A DNA stretch of 40,731 bases. It comes from Rhodospirillaceae bacterium. GTDB taxonomy: Bacteria; Pseudomonadota; Alphaproteobacteria; CACIAM-22H2. The notes beneath the pieces were generated by a model. The model did no database searches and was not told the DNA's origin. It saw nothing but the letters and a program-made list of their open reading frames with translations. Of this stretch, positions 5,220 to 12,616 are shown one piece after another; the stretch's first letter is position 1; each line of letters starts with the position of its first letter. The stretch lies in contig JAIXXA010000018.1 of assembly GCA_027490975.1 (NCBI GenBank), positions 1 through 40,731 of the forward strand. The letters run 5' to 3'. Made by a program: the position numbers and the translations under genes.

Positions 5220-5551
5220 TGGCGACCCGCAACGACGTCACCGCCGACGCCGCGACGATTCCGGCTGCGGTGCGGCTGACCCAGGACGAGATGGCGCGGC
5301 TGCAGGGCGCCGGCGCCCGCCGCGTCGTCCTCGAGGAGCTCGACGGCAGCTATACCGCGCTGGCCTGCTGGATGAGCCGGGCCGCGCCGGACCAGTTCAT
5401 CGCGTTCCGCCCCCGAATCCCGCTAGAGCAGATGAGCGCGGAGCAGCGCGCGGGTTTCATCGAGCGCGCGGTGCGCCGTACCGCCGAGCATCATGAGACC
5501 CTGCCGCTCACCGACGACGAGCAGGATCGCGAAGACGCGCAGAGGAGATAG
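5216..5551 (+). CDS. Hypothetical 111-aa protein
   Basis: The start is one of two adjacent ATGs (5216 or 5219) overlapping the previous stop. The protein is soluble, with a stretch RRVVLEELDGSYTALACWMS that looks like a beta-hairpin, then an acidic and Arg-rich helical tail. An AGAGGAG near its 3' end serves the next gene. No recognised domain. Confidence 0.65.
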   Translation: MMATRNDVTADAATIPAAVRLTQDEMARLQGAGARRVVLEELDGSYTALACWMSRAAPDQFIAFRPRIPLEQMSAEQRAGFIERAVRRTAEHHETLPLTDDEQDREDAQRR

Positions 5552-5554
5552 GGC

Positions 5555-5761
5555 GTGAACGACTACATCACCCTGCAGCTTGCCGCCGGCGGCGAGGTAC
5601 GGATGTCGACGGCACCGGAAAACCAGCCGCTCGGCAACAGGATCATGGATTACCGTTTCAGTTGGGTGGAAATCCAAGCCTGCATCGCGGCGGCGCTGGT
5701 CAATGGCCAGATCGACCAAGCCCTGTTCCAGGCCGAGATGCGGAAGATCGCCGCCCGATGA
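5555..5761 (+). CDS. Hypothetical 68-aa protein
   Basis: It starts at GTG 5555, preceded by AGAGGAGATAGGGC, a good ribosome binding site. The protein (MNDYITLQLAAGGEVRMS...) seems to combine a short beta N-terminus with helices at the C-terminus. Its stop overlaps the next ATG as ATGA. Function unknown. Confidence 0.6.
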   Translation: MNDYITLQLAAGGEVRMSTAPENQPLGNRIMDYRFSWVEIQACIAAALVNGQIDQALFQAEMRKIAAR

Positions 5762-5865
5762 ACACCGGCCGCGACCTGAAGCTCACCCTCCTGATGTTCG
5801 CCGGGCTCATGGCGATCTACTTCGTCGGCCGCGTGCTGCGCGCGATCGGCTCCATCTTCACCTGA
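5758..5865 (+). CDS. 35-aa single-span membrane peptide
   Basis: The peptide begins MNTGRDLKLTLLMFAGLMAI and has one hydrophobic helix from about residue 8 to 30. It is coupled by ATGA to the upstream gene and followed 14 nt later by another membrane-anchored protein. Too short for a family call; the coupling supports translation. Confidence 0.45.
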   Translation: MNTGRDLKLTLLMFAGLMAIYFVGRVLRAIGSIFT

Positions 5866-5879
5866 GAGAGGAACGCCCC

Positions 5880-6485
5880 ATGCTGGGAACCATCGATATG
5901 TTCAGCGCGCTGGTCTGCGTCGTCGTCGTCGCCCTGATCGCCTTCTGCATCGGCCTCTGGGCCGGGCGCCCCGCAACGCCCGACGAAAATCAGCTCCAGG
6001 CCGCAGCCAACGCCGCGGCGACGGATATGCTGAACCGGGCTTGGCAGCGCGTCGCCGGCGAGACCGCCCGCAACGCCGCGGAGCGGCAGGCCAACGATGC
6101 CCGCGCCCACGACCTCAGCATCCGCGAGCACCGCTGCGCGGCGCGCGAGGCCGAGGTCGAAGCGCAAAAGCTGGCATCGTCGGGGCCCAACAGCGTTCGC
6201 GACGAGATCCGCGCCATGAACAACCGCAACGCCAGGGACATCGCGATGAACCGGGCGCTCGGCGCTCATGGCGGCGGGCTCAGCGGCCCGCATCCCCGCG
6301 ACGCATCGATCGACCCCATACTGCTCGGCATAGCCACCGGTGTCAGCATCGGCCCCCTGATGACGCCCGGCTTGCCGGATCTCCGCCGCGACGTTCTCGA
6401 GACCAATCGCCGTGAGGCTGAGTTCTGCCGGCCCGAAGACGTCTCGAGCCCCAGCGACACCAGCTCGTCGTCCAGCACGGACTGA
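5880..6485 (+). CDS. 201-aa membrane-anchored coiled-coil protein
   Basis: ATG 5880 follows GAGAGAGGAACGCCCC. An N-terminal membrane helix (about residues 8-28) is followed by an Ala-, Arg- and Glu-rich segment (about 38-110) likely to form a coiled coil, a Gly/Pro-containing stretch with a second mildly hydrophobic patch (about 146-165) and a Ser/Asp-rich tail ending in SSPSDTSSSSSTD. One helix plus a coiled coil is the shape of an inner-membrane spanin, but no outer-membrane lipoprotein partner is visible and the tail is atypical, so this is only one option. Confidence 0.6.
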   Translation: MLGTIDMFSALVCVVVVALIAFCIGLWAGRPATPDENQLQAAANAAATDMLNRAWQRVAGETARNAAERQANDARAHDLSIREHRCAAREAEVEAQKLASSGPNSVRDEIRAMNNRNARDIAMNRALGAHGGGLSGPHPRDASIDPILLGIATGVSIGPLMTPGLPDLRRDVLETNRREAEFCRPEDVSSPSDTSSSSSTD

Positions 6486-6491
6486 CCGGCC

Positions 6492-6737
6492 ATGAGCAAC
6501 GATGCAACTTTGATCACTGACGAGGAAATGGCGGCGTTTGTCGCGATCTGCCCGTCTGTCGATTACGTCAAATGCAGAGGGCATGATGGACCGGCGAGCT
6601 TTGGTGTCGCTGCGCGGTTCAGCGACGGCCTTCAGCACGGCGTCAAGTTTAGGACCGGAGAGAAAGGGCGCGCTGAGATGCTGCGCTTGGCCGCCTTGAA
6701 ACTGCGGGATTGGCACAAGATGAAGACAGCGGCATGA
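6492..6737 (+). CDS. 81-aa protein, paralogue of the next gene
   Basis: The protein MSNDATLITDEEMAAFVAIC and its neighbour share a pattern along their length: an acidic helix, a C-P residue pair in the CPS/CPT context, a central G-x-A-x-x-F-x-D-G strand (FGVAARFSDG here), a basic loop, and an Arg/Trp-containing helix ending near WH. The two probably arose by tandem duplication. The stop overlaps the next ATG. Function unknown; no strong ribosome binding site is seen. Confidence 0.6.
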   Translation: MSNDATLITDEEMAAFVAICPSVDYVKCRGHDGPASFGVAARFSDGLQHGVKFRTGEKGRAEMLRLAALKLRDWHKMKTAA

Positions 6738-6994
6738 GCGACGCCGCCCCAGCCGTCATCACAAACCTCCCGCCGGAGGCGGCCGCCGAATTTCTCAACG
6801 CCTGCCCCACCGCGCGTCGCGTCACACTCGGCGAATCGCATTGGGGAACGCGCTGGGGCATCGCCGTCACTTTCGACGACGGAGCCCGCCAAGCCGTGCG
6901 GAAATGGTGCTTCACCAAGCCCGAGCGCGACGCCTTCATCCGCCAGGCAGGGCCGATCCTGTTCGCGTGGCATCAGAAGCGGAAGGGTGCGTGA
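6734..6994 (+). CDS. 86-aa protein, paralogue of the previous gene
   Basis: The start MSDAAPAVITNLPPEAAAEF at 6734 is chosen because it overlaps the preceding stop as ATGA; a longer in-frame version begins inside the upstream gene. It shares with the 81-aa protein the helix containing CP, the strand WGIAVTFDDG and the final W-H (FAWHQKRKGA). The family is unknown. Divergence is large, so the duplication is old or one copy is specialised. Confidence 0.6.
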   Translation: MSDAAPAVITNLPPEAAAEFLNACPTARRVTLGESHWGTRWGIAVTFDDGARQAVRKWCFTKPERDAFIRQAGPILFAWHQKRKGA

Positions 6995-7239
6995 TGCTCG
7001 GCCTCGTCCCGCGCCTGCCGCGCATCAAGTGCGCCAAATGCAGAAAATGGGTCAAAGGCGTCGTCTTGGAGGCCGATACAGGGTTCGGGAATCAGATCAG
7101 GATTACCGTTTACTGCCATGGCGACACCGACACCATGGAGATCCCTGCCGAGGTCATGGACGACAGCGATACCGCCCGTCAGATCCTTTCTCAGACCGGA
7201 ACCGCGTTCACGACGCTGAGAGTGGCGAAAGGGGTATAG
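6994..7239 (+). CDS. 81-aa protein with a zinc-ribbon-like CxxC
   Basis: The protein opens MLGLVPRLPRIKCAKCRKWV, a CxxC knuckle, and has a third Cys next to His at about residue 46 (VYCHGD), which could complete a small metal site, although the set is not canonical. The rest is short beta strands and an acidic stretch. The start overlaps the preceding stop (GTGATG context). It is the last gene before the terminase control region. Confidence 0.6.
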   Translation: MLGLVPRLPRIKCAKCRKWVKGVVLEADTGFGNQIRITVYCHGDTDTMEIPAEVMDDSDTARQILSQTGTAFTTLRVAKGV

Positions 7240-7249
7240 GCCGCACCCC
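7231..7249. repeat. GGGGTAT...CGCACCCC element, copy 1
   Basis: A 19-nt element with arms GGGGT and ACCCC. Sixteen of nineteen positions match the copy at 7332-7350, and a third GGGGTAT lies at 7321. It overlaps the end of the zinc-ribbon gene. Both copies frame the short non-coding stretch before the small terminase. Confidence 0.45.
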
Positions 7250-7362
7250 TGTTCACCCCAGGCCTATCTCATTGCGGGCGCTGCATAATTTGCGGCGCTC
7301 TTTCCTTTTCAGGGGCTTGTGGGGTATGGAAGGGGTATTTCCCGCACCCCGGCGCACCCCTC
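7240..7362. promoter_or_regulatory. Intergenic region before the terminase genes
   Basis: These 123 nt hold no gene. A relatively AT-rich core (CATAATTTGC near 7284) and T-rich CTTTCCTTTTC (about 7300) are flanked by the two GGGGTAT...CGCACCCC repeats. A late promoter or operator is likely here, but no convincing -35/-10 pair was found. Confidence 0.35.
7332..7350. repeat. GGGGTAT...CGCACCCC element, copy 2
   Basis: GGGGTATTTCCCGCACCCC matches copy 1 except for three central bases, so the arms GGGGT/ACCCC are kept while the centre varies. That is a typical operator-like pattern. It lies 12 nt before the small terminase start, where bound protein or an RNA hairpin could affect translation. 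Confidence 0.45.
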
Positions 7363-8064
7363 ATGGCTCCATATGATCCATCCACCCCGATGCGCGACGC
7401 CCGGCAGGAGCAGTTCGCCCGCAACCTCGCCGAGCCCATGGGCGTCTACGATGCCTATGTGAAGGCCGGCTACAGCCCAGACCGGAAGAACGCCAAGGCC
7501 GCGGCGAACAAGCCGAACCTGAAGGCCCGCGTGCGGTTCCTGATGCAGCCGCAGATGCACGCCGCCGGCATCGATCGAGAGCGGGCGCTGAAGAACCTAG
7601 CCGCGATCGCATTCAGCGACATCCGCAAGGCGATGTCCTGGCGCAACGACATCAGGCGCGAGGAGGACTATGCCGACGGCGGCGAGGTCATGATCGTCCG
7701 CGAGATCGTCAGCCACAAAGGCCGGTTCATCGACAGCGATAAGCTGGACGACGACACCGCGCTCGCCATCCAGCAGGTGGAGATCACGCTCGAGGGCGCC
7801 ATCAAGATCAAGTTCCACCCGAAGCAGCCGGCCCTGAACAAGATCCTCGAGATCCTGCGGCTGACCGCGCCGGCCGACAGCGACAAGGACAAGGCCGGCA
7901 ACACCACGCTGATCCAGAACGTGTTCAACATGACGCCGGCCCAGGCTGAGGCCGAACTGGTGTCAGCCTTCAGGAGCGCACGCGCCAATGCAGAGCCCAT
8001 CCACGTCATCGAGCAGCCCGCAGCCGCTCCAGATGACCATGGAGATGCTGCCGCAGACCCGTGA
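7363..8064 (+). CDS. terS: Terminase small subunit
   Basis: The small terminase recognises phage DNA and delivers it to the large subunit for packaging. The N-terminal region (RQEQFARNLAEPMGVYDAYV, then KAGYSPDRKNAKAAAN) matches the helix-turn-helix of the Terminase_2-like group, in which a 'sxxqAYxxAGY' helix precedes the recognition helix. A central acidic region (about 95-150) and an Ala/Pro-rich tail follow. Length (233 aa) is normal. No clear ribosome binding site precedes ATG 7363, and MRDARQ (7390) is an alternative start. The large terminase ORF immediately downstream supports the call. Confidence 0.85.
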   Translation: MAPYDPSTPMRDARQEQFARNLAEPMGVYDAYVKAGYSPDRKNAKAAANKPNLKARVRFLMQPQMHAAGIDRERALKNLAAIAFSDIRKAMSWRNDIRREEDYADGGEVMIVREIVSHKGRFIDSDKLDDDTALAIQQVEITLEGAIKIKFHPKQPALNKILEILRLTAPADSDKDKAGNTTLIQNVFNMTPAQAEAELVSAFRSARANAEPIHVIEQPAAAPDDHGDAAADP

Positions 8065-9622
8065 CGAATCAGTCGCGTTCTACGGCGCGTTCCTGTCGGC
8101 GGCGGCGAAGGCCGGCCCGGCGATCCTCTGGAAGGCCAAGCGCTGGCTTGCCCGCAACGACCTGTTCTATCTGCTGGTGGTGCTCTGCAAGCGCCGCGAC
8201 ATCGACCGGCCGTGGCTGTTTGCCCGCTGCCGCGAGGTCGCCCAGGAGCCCAACGGCTACCTCGATCTCTGGGCCCGGTTCCACTACAAGTCGACCATCA
8301 TCACCTTCGCGCAGTCGATGCAGGACATCCTGGCCAGCCATGGCGAGGAGCCGGAGCCGCGCTATGACGGCCGCGAGGTCACGATCGGGATCTTCAGCTT
8401 CAACCGGCCGACGGCCAAGAGCTTCCTGCGCCAGATCAAATACGAGTTCGAGACCAACGAGGATCTGATCGCGCTGTTCCCCGATATCCTCTGGCAGAAG
8501 CCAGGCAAGGAAAGCCCGAAGTGGTCGGAGGACGACGGCCTCATCGTCAAGCGCAAGACCAACCCCAAGGAGGCCACTGTCGAGGCCTGGGGCGCGATCG
8601 ACGCCATGCCGACCGGCAAGCACTATTTCATCCGGGTCTACGACGACATGATCACCAAGGACGCGGTGACCAACCCCGACATGATCCACAAGGTCACCGA
8701 TTCGTGGGCGCTGTCGCTGAACCTCGGAACGCCCGGCGGCGTCGCCCGATACATCGGCACCCGCTATGCGCTGTTCGACACCTATGCCACCATGATGGAG
8801 CGCGGTATCCCGCCCAGGCTGCACCCATGCACCAGCGACGGCAGCGAGGACTGGTCGAAGGCTGTGCTGGTCGATCCCGACTTCCTCGCCGAGCAGCGCC
8901 TGCTGCAGGGCCCCTACGTCTTCGGAGCGCAGATGCTGCTGAACCCCACCGCCGACAAGGCCCAAGGCTTCAAGCCGGAGTGGCTGCGGTATTGGCCGGC
9001 GACGGCGCTCCACAACCTCAACATCATCCTGCTGGTTGACCCGGCATCGAAGAAAAAGAAGTCCAGCGACTATACAACGATGTGGGTCATCGGATTGGGC
9101 GGCGACAAGAAGTTTTATGTCATCGACGTCGTTCGCGACCGCATGAACCTCGGCGATCGCACTAAAATGCTATTCACGCTGCACAGGAAATACAGGCCTA
9201 TGCGCGTCGGATACGAGGAATACGGTCTGCAGGCCGACATCGAGCATATGAAATACGTCATGGATCACGAGAACTACCGTTTCGATATTACAGAACTCGG
9301 CGGCGGCATTGCCAAGGAAGACCGGATCAAGTCGCTGGTTCCGGTGTTCGAGCAGGGCCGCATCCTGCTGCCGGCAACAGGCGTGGTGCGCCACAACTAC
9401 GAGGGCCAGGCGCAGAACCTCATCAAGATCTTCATCGAGGAGGAATACACGCCGTTCCCGGTCCTGATGCACGACGACATGCTCGACGGCCTTGCCCGCA
9501 TCAACGATCCCGACCTCGCGCTGACCTTCCCCGAGCCCATCGATCTCGATGACACTCCGAAGTGGATGCGGGAGCTGCAATCGTCTGCTATGGAGAGCGG
9601 TGACGACGTCGCGACCCTCTGA
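7988..9622 (+). CDS. terL: Terminase large subunit
   Basis: This packaging motor hydrolyses ATP to drive DNA into the prohead and cuts it with its C-terminal nuclease. A deviant Walker A appears as ARFHYKST (Lys101), a Walker B-type VYDDM at 217-221 (Asp219/Asp220), and RNase H-fold nuclease acidic residues are likely at LLVDPASK (Asp351) and MHDDMLDGLARI (Asp496, Asp497, Asp500). The 544 aa are normal for the family. ATG 7988 has AGGAG 11 nt upstream but overlaps terS by 77 nt; ATG 8033 is a shorter alternative with no site. Family is certain from motifs and position, though the packaging mode (headful or cos) is not readable. Confidence 0.93.
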   Translation: MQSPSTSSSSPQPLQMTMEMLPQTRDESVAFYGAFLSAAAKAGPAILWKAKRWLARNDLFYLLVVLCKRRDIDRPWLFARCREVAQEPNGYLDLWARFHYKSTIITFAQSMQDILASHGEEPEPRYDGREVTIGIFSFNRPTAKSFLRQIKYEFETNEDLIALFPDILWQKPGKESPKWSEDDGLIVKRKTNPKEATVEAWGAIDAMPTGKHYFIRVYDDMITKDAVTNPDMIHKVTDSWALSLNLGTPGGVARYIGTRYALFDTYATMMERGIPPRLHPCTSDGSEDWSKAVLVDPDFLAEQRLLQGPYVFGAQMLLNPTADKAQGFKPEWLRYWPATALHNLNIILLVDPASKKKKSSDYTTMWVIGLGGDKKFYVIDVVRDRMNLGDRTKMLFTLHRKYRPMRVGYEEYGLQADIEHMKYVMDHENYRFDITELGGGIAKEDRIKSLVPVFEQGRILLPATGVVRHNYEGQAQNLIKIFIEEEYTPFPVLMHDDMLDGLARINDPDLALTFPEPIDLDDTPKWMRELQSSAMESGDDVATL

Positions 9623-9662
9623 TAATCATCCCTATCGCCACCGCACTCAGGAGCCACGTCTC

Positions 9663-9884
9663 ATGCCCTTCTCGCAGGCCAATTACGACAGCATCTTCGG
9701 CAGCGCCTGGCACACCAGCGGCGCCGACATCGCGCGCCTTCTGGTCTATGTGACCTTCCCCGGCAACCCGACCAACAACGTCGTGCCGAGCTTCATCGGC
9801 CAGCACTGTTTCGACACCGCCAACTCCGACTTCTACATCGCGGTCGGCACGGCCTCGGCGAACTGGAAGAAGCTGACCCCGTAA
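9663..9884 (+). CDS. 73-aa small structural protein
   Basis: The ATG at 9663 follows CAGGAGCCACGTCTC. The second half (FIGQHCFDTANSDFYIAVGT followed by ASANWKKLTP) matches a short beta domain often found in phage decoration or fibre proteins, in which FDT...YIAVG...W is the recognisable signature. It lies between the large terminase and a run of probable tail or head-surface genes. A minor virion decoration protein is likely; direct evidence is only the motif and context. Confidence 0.6.
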   Translation: MPFSQANYDSIFGSAWHTSGADIARLLVYVTFPGNPTNNVVPSFIGQHCFDTANSDFYIAVGTASANWKKLTP

Positions 9885-9917
9885 GCCTTCGTCACCACCA
9901 CAGCGGAGGCCCGCGCC

Positions 9918-10199
9918 ATGGCAGCGGATTTCACCGATCGTTCCGGCACGATCACCAACGGCGGCCAAGACCAGCAGCTCCTTGCCGTCAACGACGATCG
10001 GCGGGCGTGGTCGATCCAGAACCTCAGCACGTCCGACCTCTGGTTCAACGACACCGGCGGCTCGGCAACCGCAGGCGCCGGCTCGAACCGCGTTCCGCCT
10101 GGAGCGCTCTACGAGAGCGTCGAGAACTTCGCCACCAGCAAAGCCGTTCGGATCTTCGGCGCTGTGACCGGGCAGGCTTTCTCCTGCAAGGAGTGCTGA
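9918..10199 (+). CDS. 93-aa small structural protein
   Basis: Preceded by GCGGAGGCCCGCGCC, a good ribosome binding site. The sequence AWSIQNLSTSDLWFNDTGG and the following PPGALYESVENF strand pattern match a small beta-sandwich domain found in phage surface proteins, where 'R...iqN.s...l' precedes 'i.PG..ye'. A C-terminal FSCKEC gives two nearby cysteines. With its neighbours it probably contributes to the virion surface. Confidence 0.55.
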   Translation: MAADFTDRSGTITNGGQDQQLLAVNDDRRAWSIQNLSTSDLWFNDTGGSATAGAGSNRVPPGALYESVENFATSKAVRIFGAVTGQAFSCKEC

Positions 10200-10202
10200 C
10201 CA

Positions 10203-10958
10203 ATGCCGCTCTACCTGATCGTCGAGCCGGACCTGATTCAGGAGAGCATGGACCTGCTGAACCGGTTCGGCTCGCCGACGGCGGCTCGAGCCAAGCTGGT
10301 CAACCGCACCATCAACTGGCTGATCCAGTCCAACGCCTGGGCCAAGCTCGACATGCTGCATGTGCTGGCCGCGCCCAACGGCACCGCTCTGCTGCAGAAC
10401 TGGAAGCAGAACGCCTACAACCTCACCGTCAACGGCACCATCACGCCCGAGGTCGATCGCGGCGCGACGTCCGATGCCAGCACCGGGTTCTACTCCACCG
10501 GCTATGACCCCTCAGCGCTGCCGCCTGGGCTGCTGATGCAGCAGAACTCCGCGCACATCGGCGCCTTCGTCTCCGCGGTCAGCGCGAACACCGGCTGGGA
10601 TATCGGCGCCGTCGGCAACCGCGCCAAGGTCCGCGGCTCGTCGACACCGACGGGCGGGATCAGCACGACATCGGCAGTCGCCGGCGTCGCGGCGACCGGG
10701 CCGGAGCGGATCTCGTCGATCCGCCGCGACGGCGCCAACAACCTGCTGTTCCAGAACGGACGGCAAGTCGCCACGGCGCCCAATGCCTCGGCTGGCCTCT
10801 GCGGCGCGATCGAGTATTTCCGCGCCAACGGTCTGGCGCCTTACTCGACTCGTCAGGTCCAGCTCGGCCATGCCGGATCGGCCTTCACCGACGCCGAGGC
10901 CGCGGCGTTCGACGACATCATGTGCCAGTATCTCCGCGACATCGGGGCCGCTGTCTGA
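10203..10958 (+). CDS. Probable virion surface protein with lectin-like fold (251 aa)
   Basis: The N-terminal half is helical (about 1-60), while the rest is rich in Gly, Ser and Thr with beta-strand patterns. It ends in VQLGHAGSAFTDAEAAAFDD and a short helix (YLRDIG), an ending often seen after LamG or concanavalin-like domains of phage structural proteins. The stop overlaps the following spike gene as TGATG, so the two are made together. A tail or capsid-surface role is inferred from composition and context; no enzyme residues are visible. Confidence 0.5.
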   Translation: MPLYLIVEPDLIQESMDLLNRFGSPTAARAKLVNRTINWLIQSNAWAKLDMLHVLAAPNGTALLQNWKQNAYNLTVNGTITPEVDRGATSDASTGFYSTGYDPSALPPGLLMQQNSAHIGAFVSAVSANTGWDIGAVGNRAKVRGSSTPTGGISTTSAVAGVAATGPERISSIRRDGANNLLFQNGRQVATAPNASAGLCGAIEYFRANGLAPYSTRQVQLGHAGSAFTDAEAAAFDDIMCQYLRDIGAAV

Positions 10959-12598
10959 TGCCGATGAACTCCTCGCCCCTGATGTTCGACGCCGGCGCCC
11001 GCCTTGGCCGCGGCTATGTGCATCTCGATGACATCGACCCCGCGATCGGGCGCGGGTCCAGCGACGACTCCGCACGCATGAACGCCGCCCTGCAGCAGGT
11101 GGCGGCAGCCGGCGGCGGTGTGGTCGAGCGCACTCCGCGCCCGATCTTCCACTCCAACGACATCCTGATCCCGGCCAACGTCGATCTCGTCGGCCGGCTC
11201 AACCCAGGCGGTTATCAGCCCGGTCTGGCCTTCAACAATGTTCCCTATTCGTTCGTGCCGACGGCGGCCGCCACGGTGCGCCTGCGCCGCAATGCCTCGC
11301 TGCAGGGCTGCGCCGTCATCGGCAACGGCCTCTACACCGCCGGCGCCCTCAACACCTATGCGAAGTGCATGGCCGTCATCGAGGGCATGCAGGGCGTCGG
11401 GGTGACCATCGGCGACGGCACCACCGGGGCAAGCGCCGGCAACGGCACCGACTCGATCGTCGCCAACAACCTCATCGTCGGCTTCGGCACCGGGATTTCC
11501 ACCGACGGCAGCAGCCGGCTGAAGATCACGTCGAACGTGCTGGACAACCACACCGACATCGACCACCGCAACGTCTTCGATCCCGCCGAGGTCGATGCCA
11601 ACCGCATGCCGATCATCATCTTCGGCCTGTCCAGTCGGTTCTTCAACGTCACCGCGGCGGCCAACAACGGCAGTGGCGAGATCCGCGTCACGCTGTCGCC
11701 GAGCGGCAGCGGCATCGCCGTCACCGATCTGCTCGACGGCTACCGCTGCATCTTCGCCCCGCCGGTCGGCGAGACCGGCGCCAGCTTCTCCGGCTTGGTC
11801 AATGCCGGCGGCGTCTATCCGATCCGCGCCGTCAATGCGACACAGGTTGATCTGGTCGGCTCAGTGTTCTCCGGAACCTACACCACCGGCGCGCGCCTGA
11901 ACCCGCCGCTGTCCTGGCGCCGGGGCGCCGGCATCAACGTCTTCAACTCCGACGGCACGATCGTCACCGCCAACTTCTCGAACAACCGGACCAAGGGCAT
12001 TGTCCTGGCGCAATGCTCGTCCGTCACCTGCGGCATGAACTTCGCCGAGGGCTACGGCTTCGCGCACCCCGGGCACATCGGTCTTCACATCACCGATGAC
12101 ACCGCGCGCTGCACCATCGGGCCGAATGCCTGGTCGGTCTACAACCGCAAGATCGTTCACGACAGCGGCTCGCTGAACAACGTCTTCGGCACCGGTATTG
12201 GGTCCGGAGCAGAGAGCATCGTGGTCGCCGCCGGCGAGTTCGTGCTGGATAGCTGCCTGATCGAGGGCGACATGACCATCGCCGACGCCATCGTGCGGCT
12301 TGCGGTCTACGGCGGCAACCAGAAGGGCCTGACGATCACCGGCTCGGCTGCTGCGCTGCAGAAGGTCGTTCAGGTCGGCTGCCGGACCCCTGGCGTCCAC
12401 ACCGAATCGGCCAAGCAGATCGACATGCTGATCCGCAGGCTGGCCGATGGCACCGAACAGCAGATGCTTTCGGTCAGCGAGAACAACATCGCGGCGCCAG
12501 GCCTGCTCGAAGGCGCCGGCACCGCGCCCGCCGGAACCGTCAGCAAGGGGTTCTGGATTGACAGCGCCGCGGGCTTCGTCGTGAAGCGCAAGCCGTAG
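10958..12598 (+). CDS. Beta-helical tailspike-like protein (546 aa)
   Basis: The protein has the organisation of a right-handed beta-helix. An N-terminal segment (about 15-60) contains IDPAIGRGSSDDSARMNAAL, close to the 'D.g..Dts.alq.Al' start of pectate-lyase-fold spikes. Then come many short strands with N, G and V at turn positions (about 95-420) and a beta-rich C-terminus. Such spikes bind and sometimes cut host surface polysaccharide. The start MPMNSS overlaps the previous stop; an upstream in-frame ATG lies inside that gene. Unusually it lies between terL and the portal, separate from the other tail genes. Catalytic residues cannot be assigned. Confidence 0.7.
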   Translation: MPMNSSPLMFDAGARLGRGYVHLDDIDPAIGRGSSDDSARMNAALQQVAAAGGGVVERTPRPIFHSNDILIPANVDLVGRLNPGGYQPGLAFNNVPYSFVPTAAATVRLRRNASLQGCAVIGNGLYTAGALNTYAKCMAVIEGMQGVGVTIGDGTTGASAGNGTDSIVANNLIVGFGTGISTDGSSRLKITSNVLDNHTDIDHRNVFDPAEVDANRMPIIIFGLSSRFFNVTAAANNGSGEIRVTLSPSGSGIAVTDLLDGYRCIFAPPVGETGASFSGLVNAGGVYPIRAVNATQVDLVGSVFSGTYTTGARLNPPLSWRRGAGINVFNSDGTIVTANFSNNRTKGIVLAQCSSVTCGMNFAEGYGFAHPGHIGLHITDDTARCTIGPNAWSVYNRKIVHDSGSLNNVFGTGIGSGAESIVVAAGEFVLDSCLIEGDMTIADAIVRLAVYGGNQKGLTITGSAAALQKVVQVGCRTPGVHTESAKQIDMLIRRLADGTEQQMLSVSENNIAAPGLLEGAGTAPAGTVSKGFWIDSAAGFVVKRKP

Positions 12599-12616
12599 AG
12601 CTCCTCGAGGAACGCG

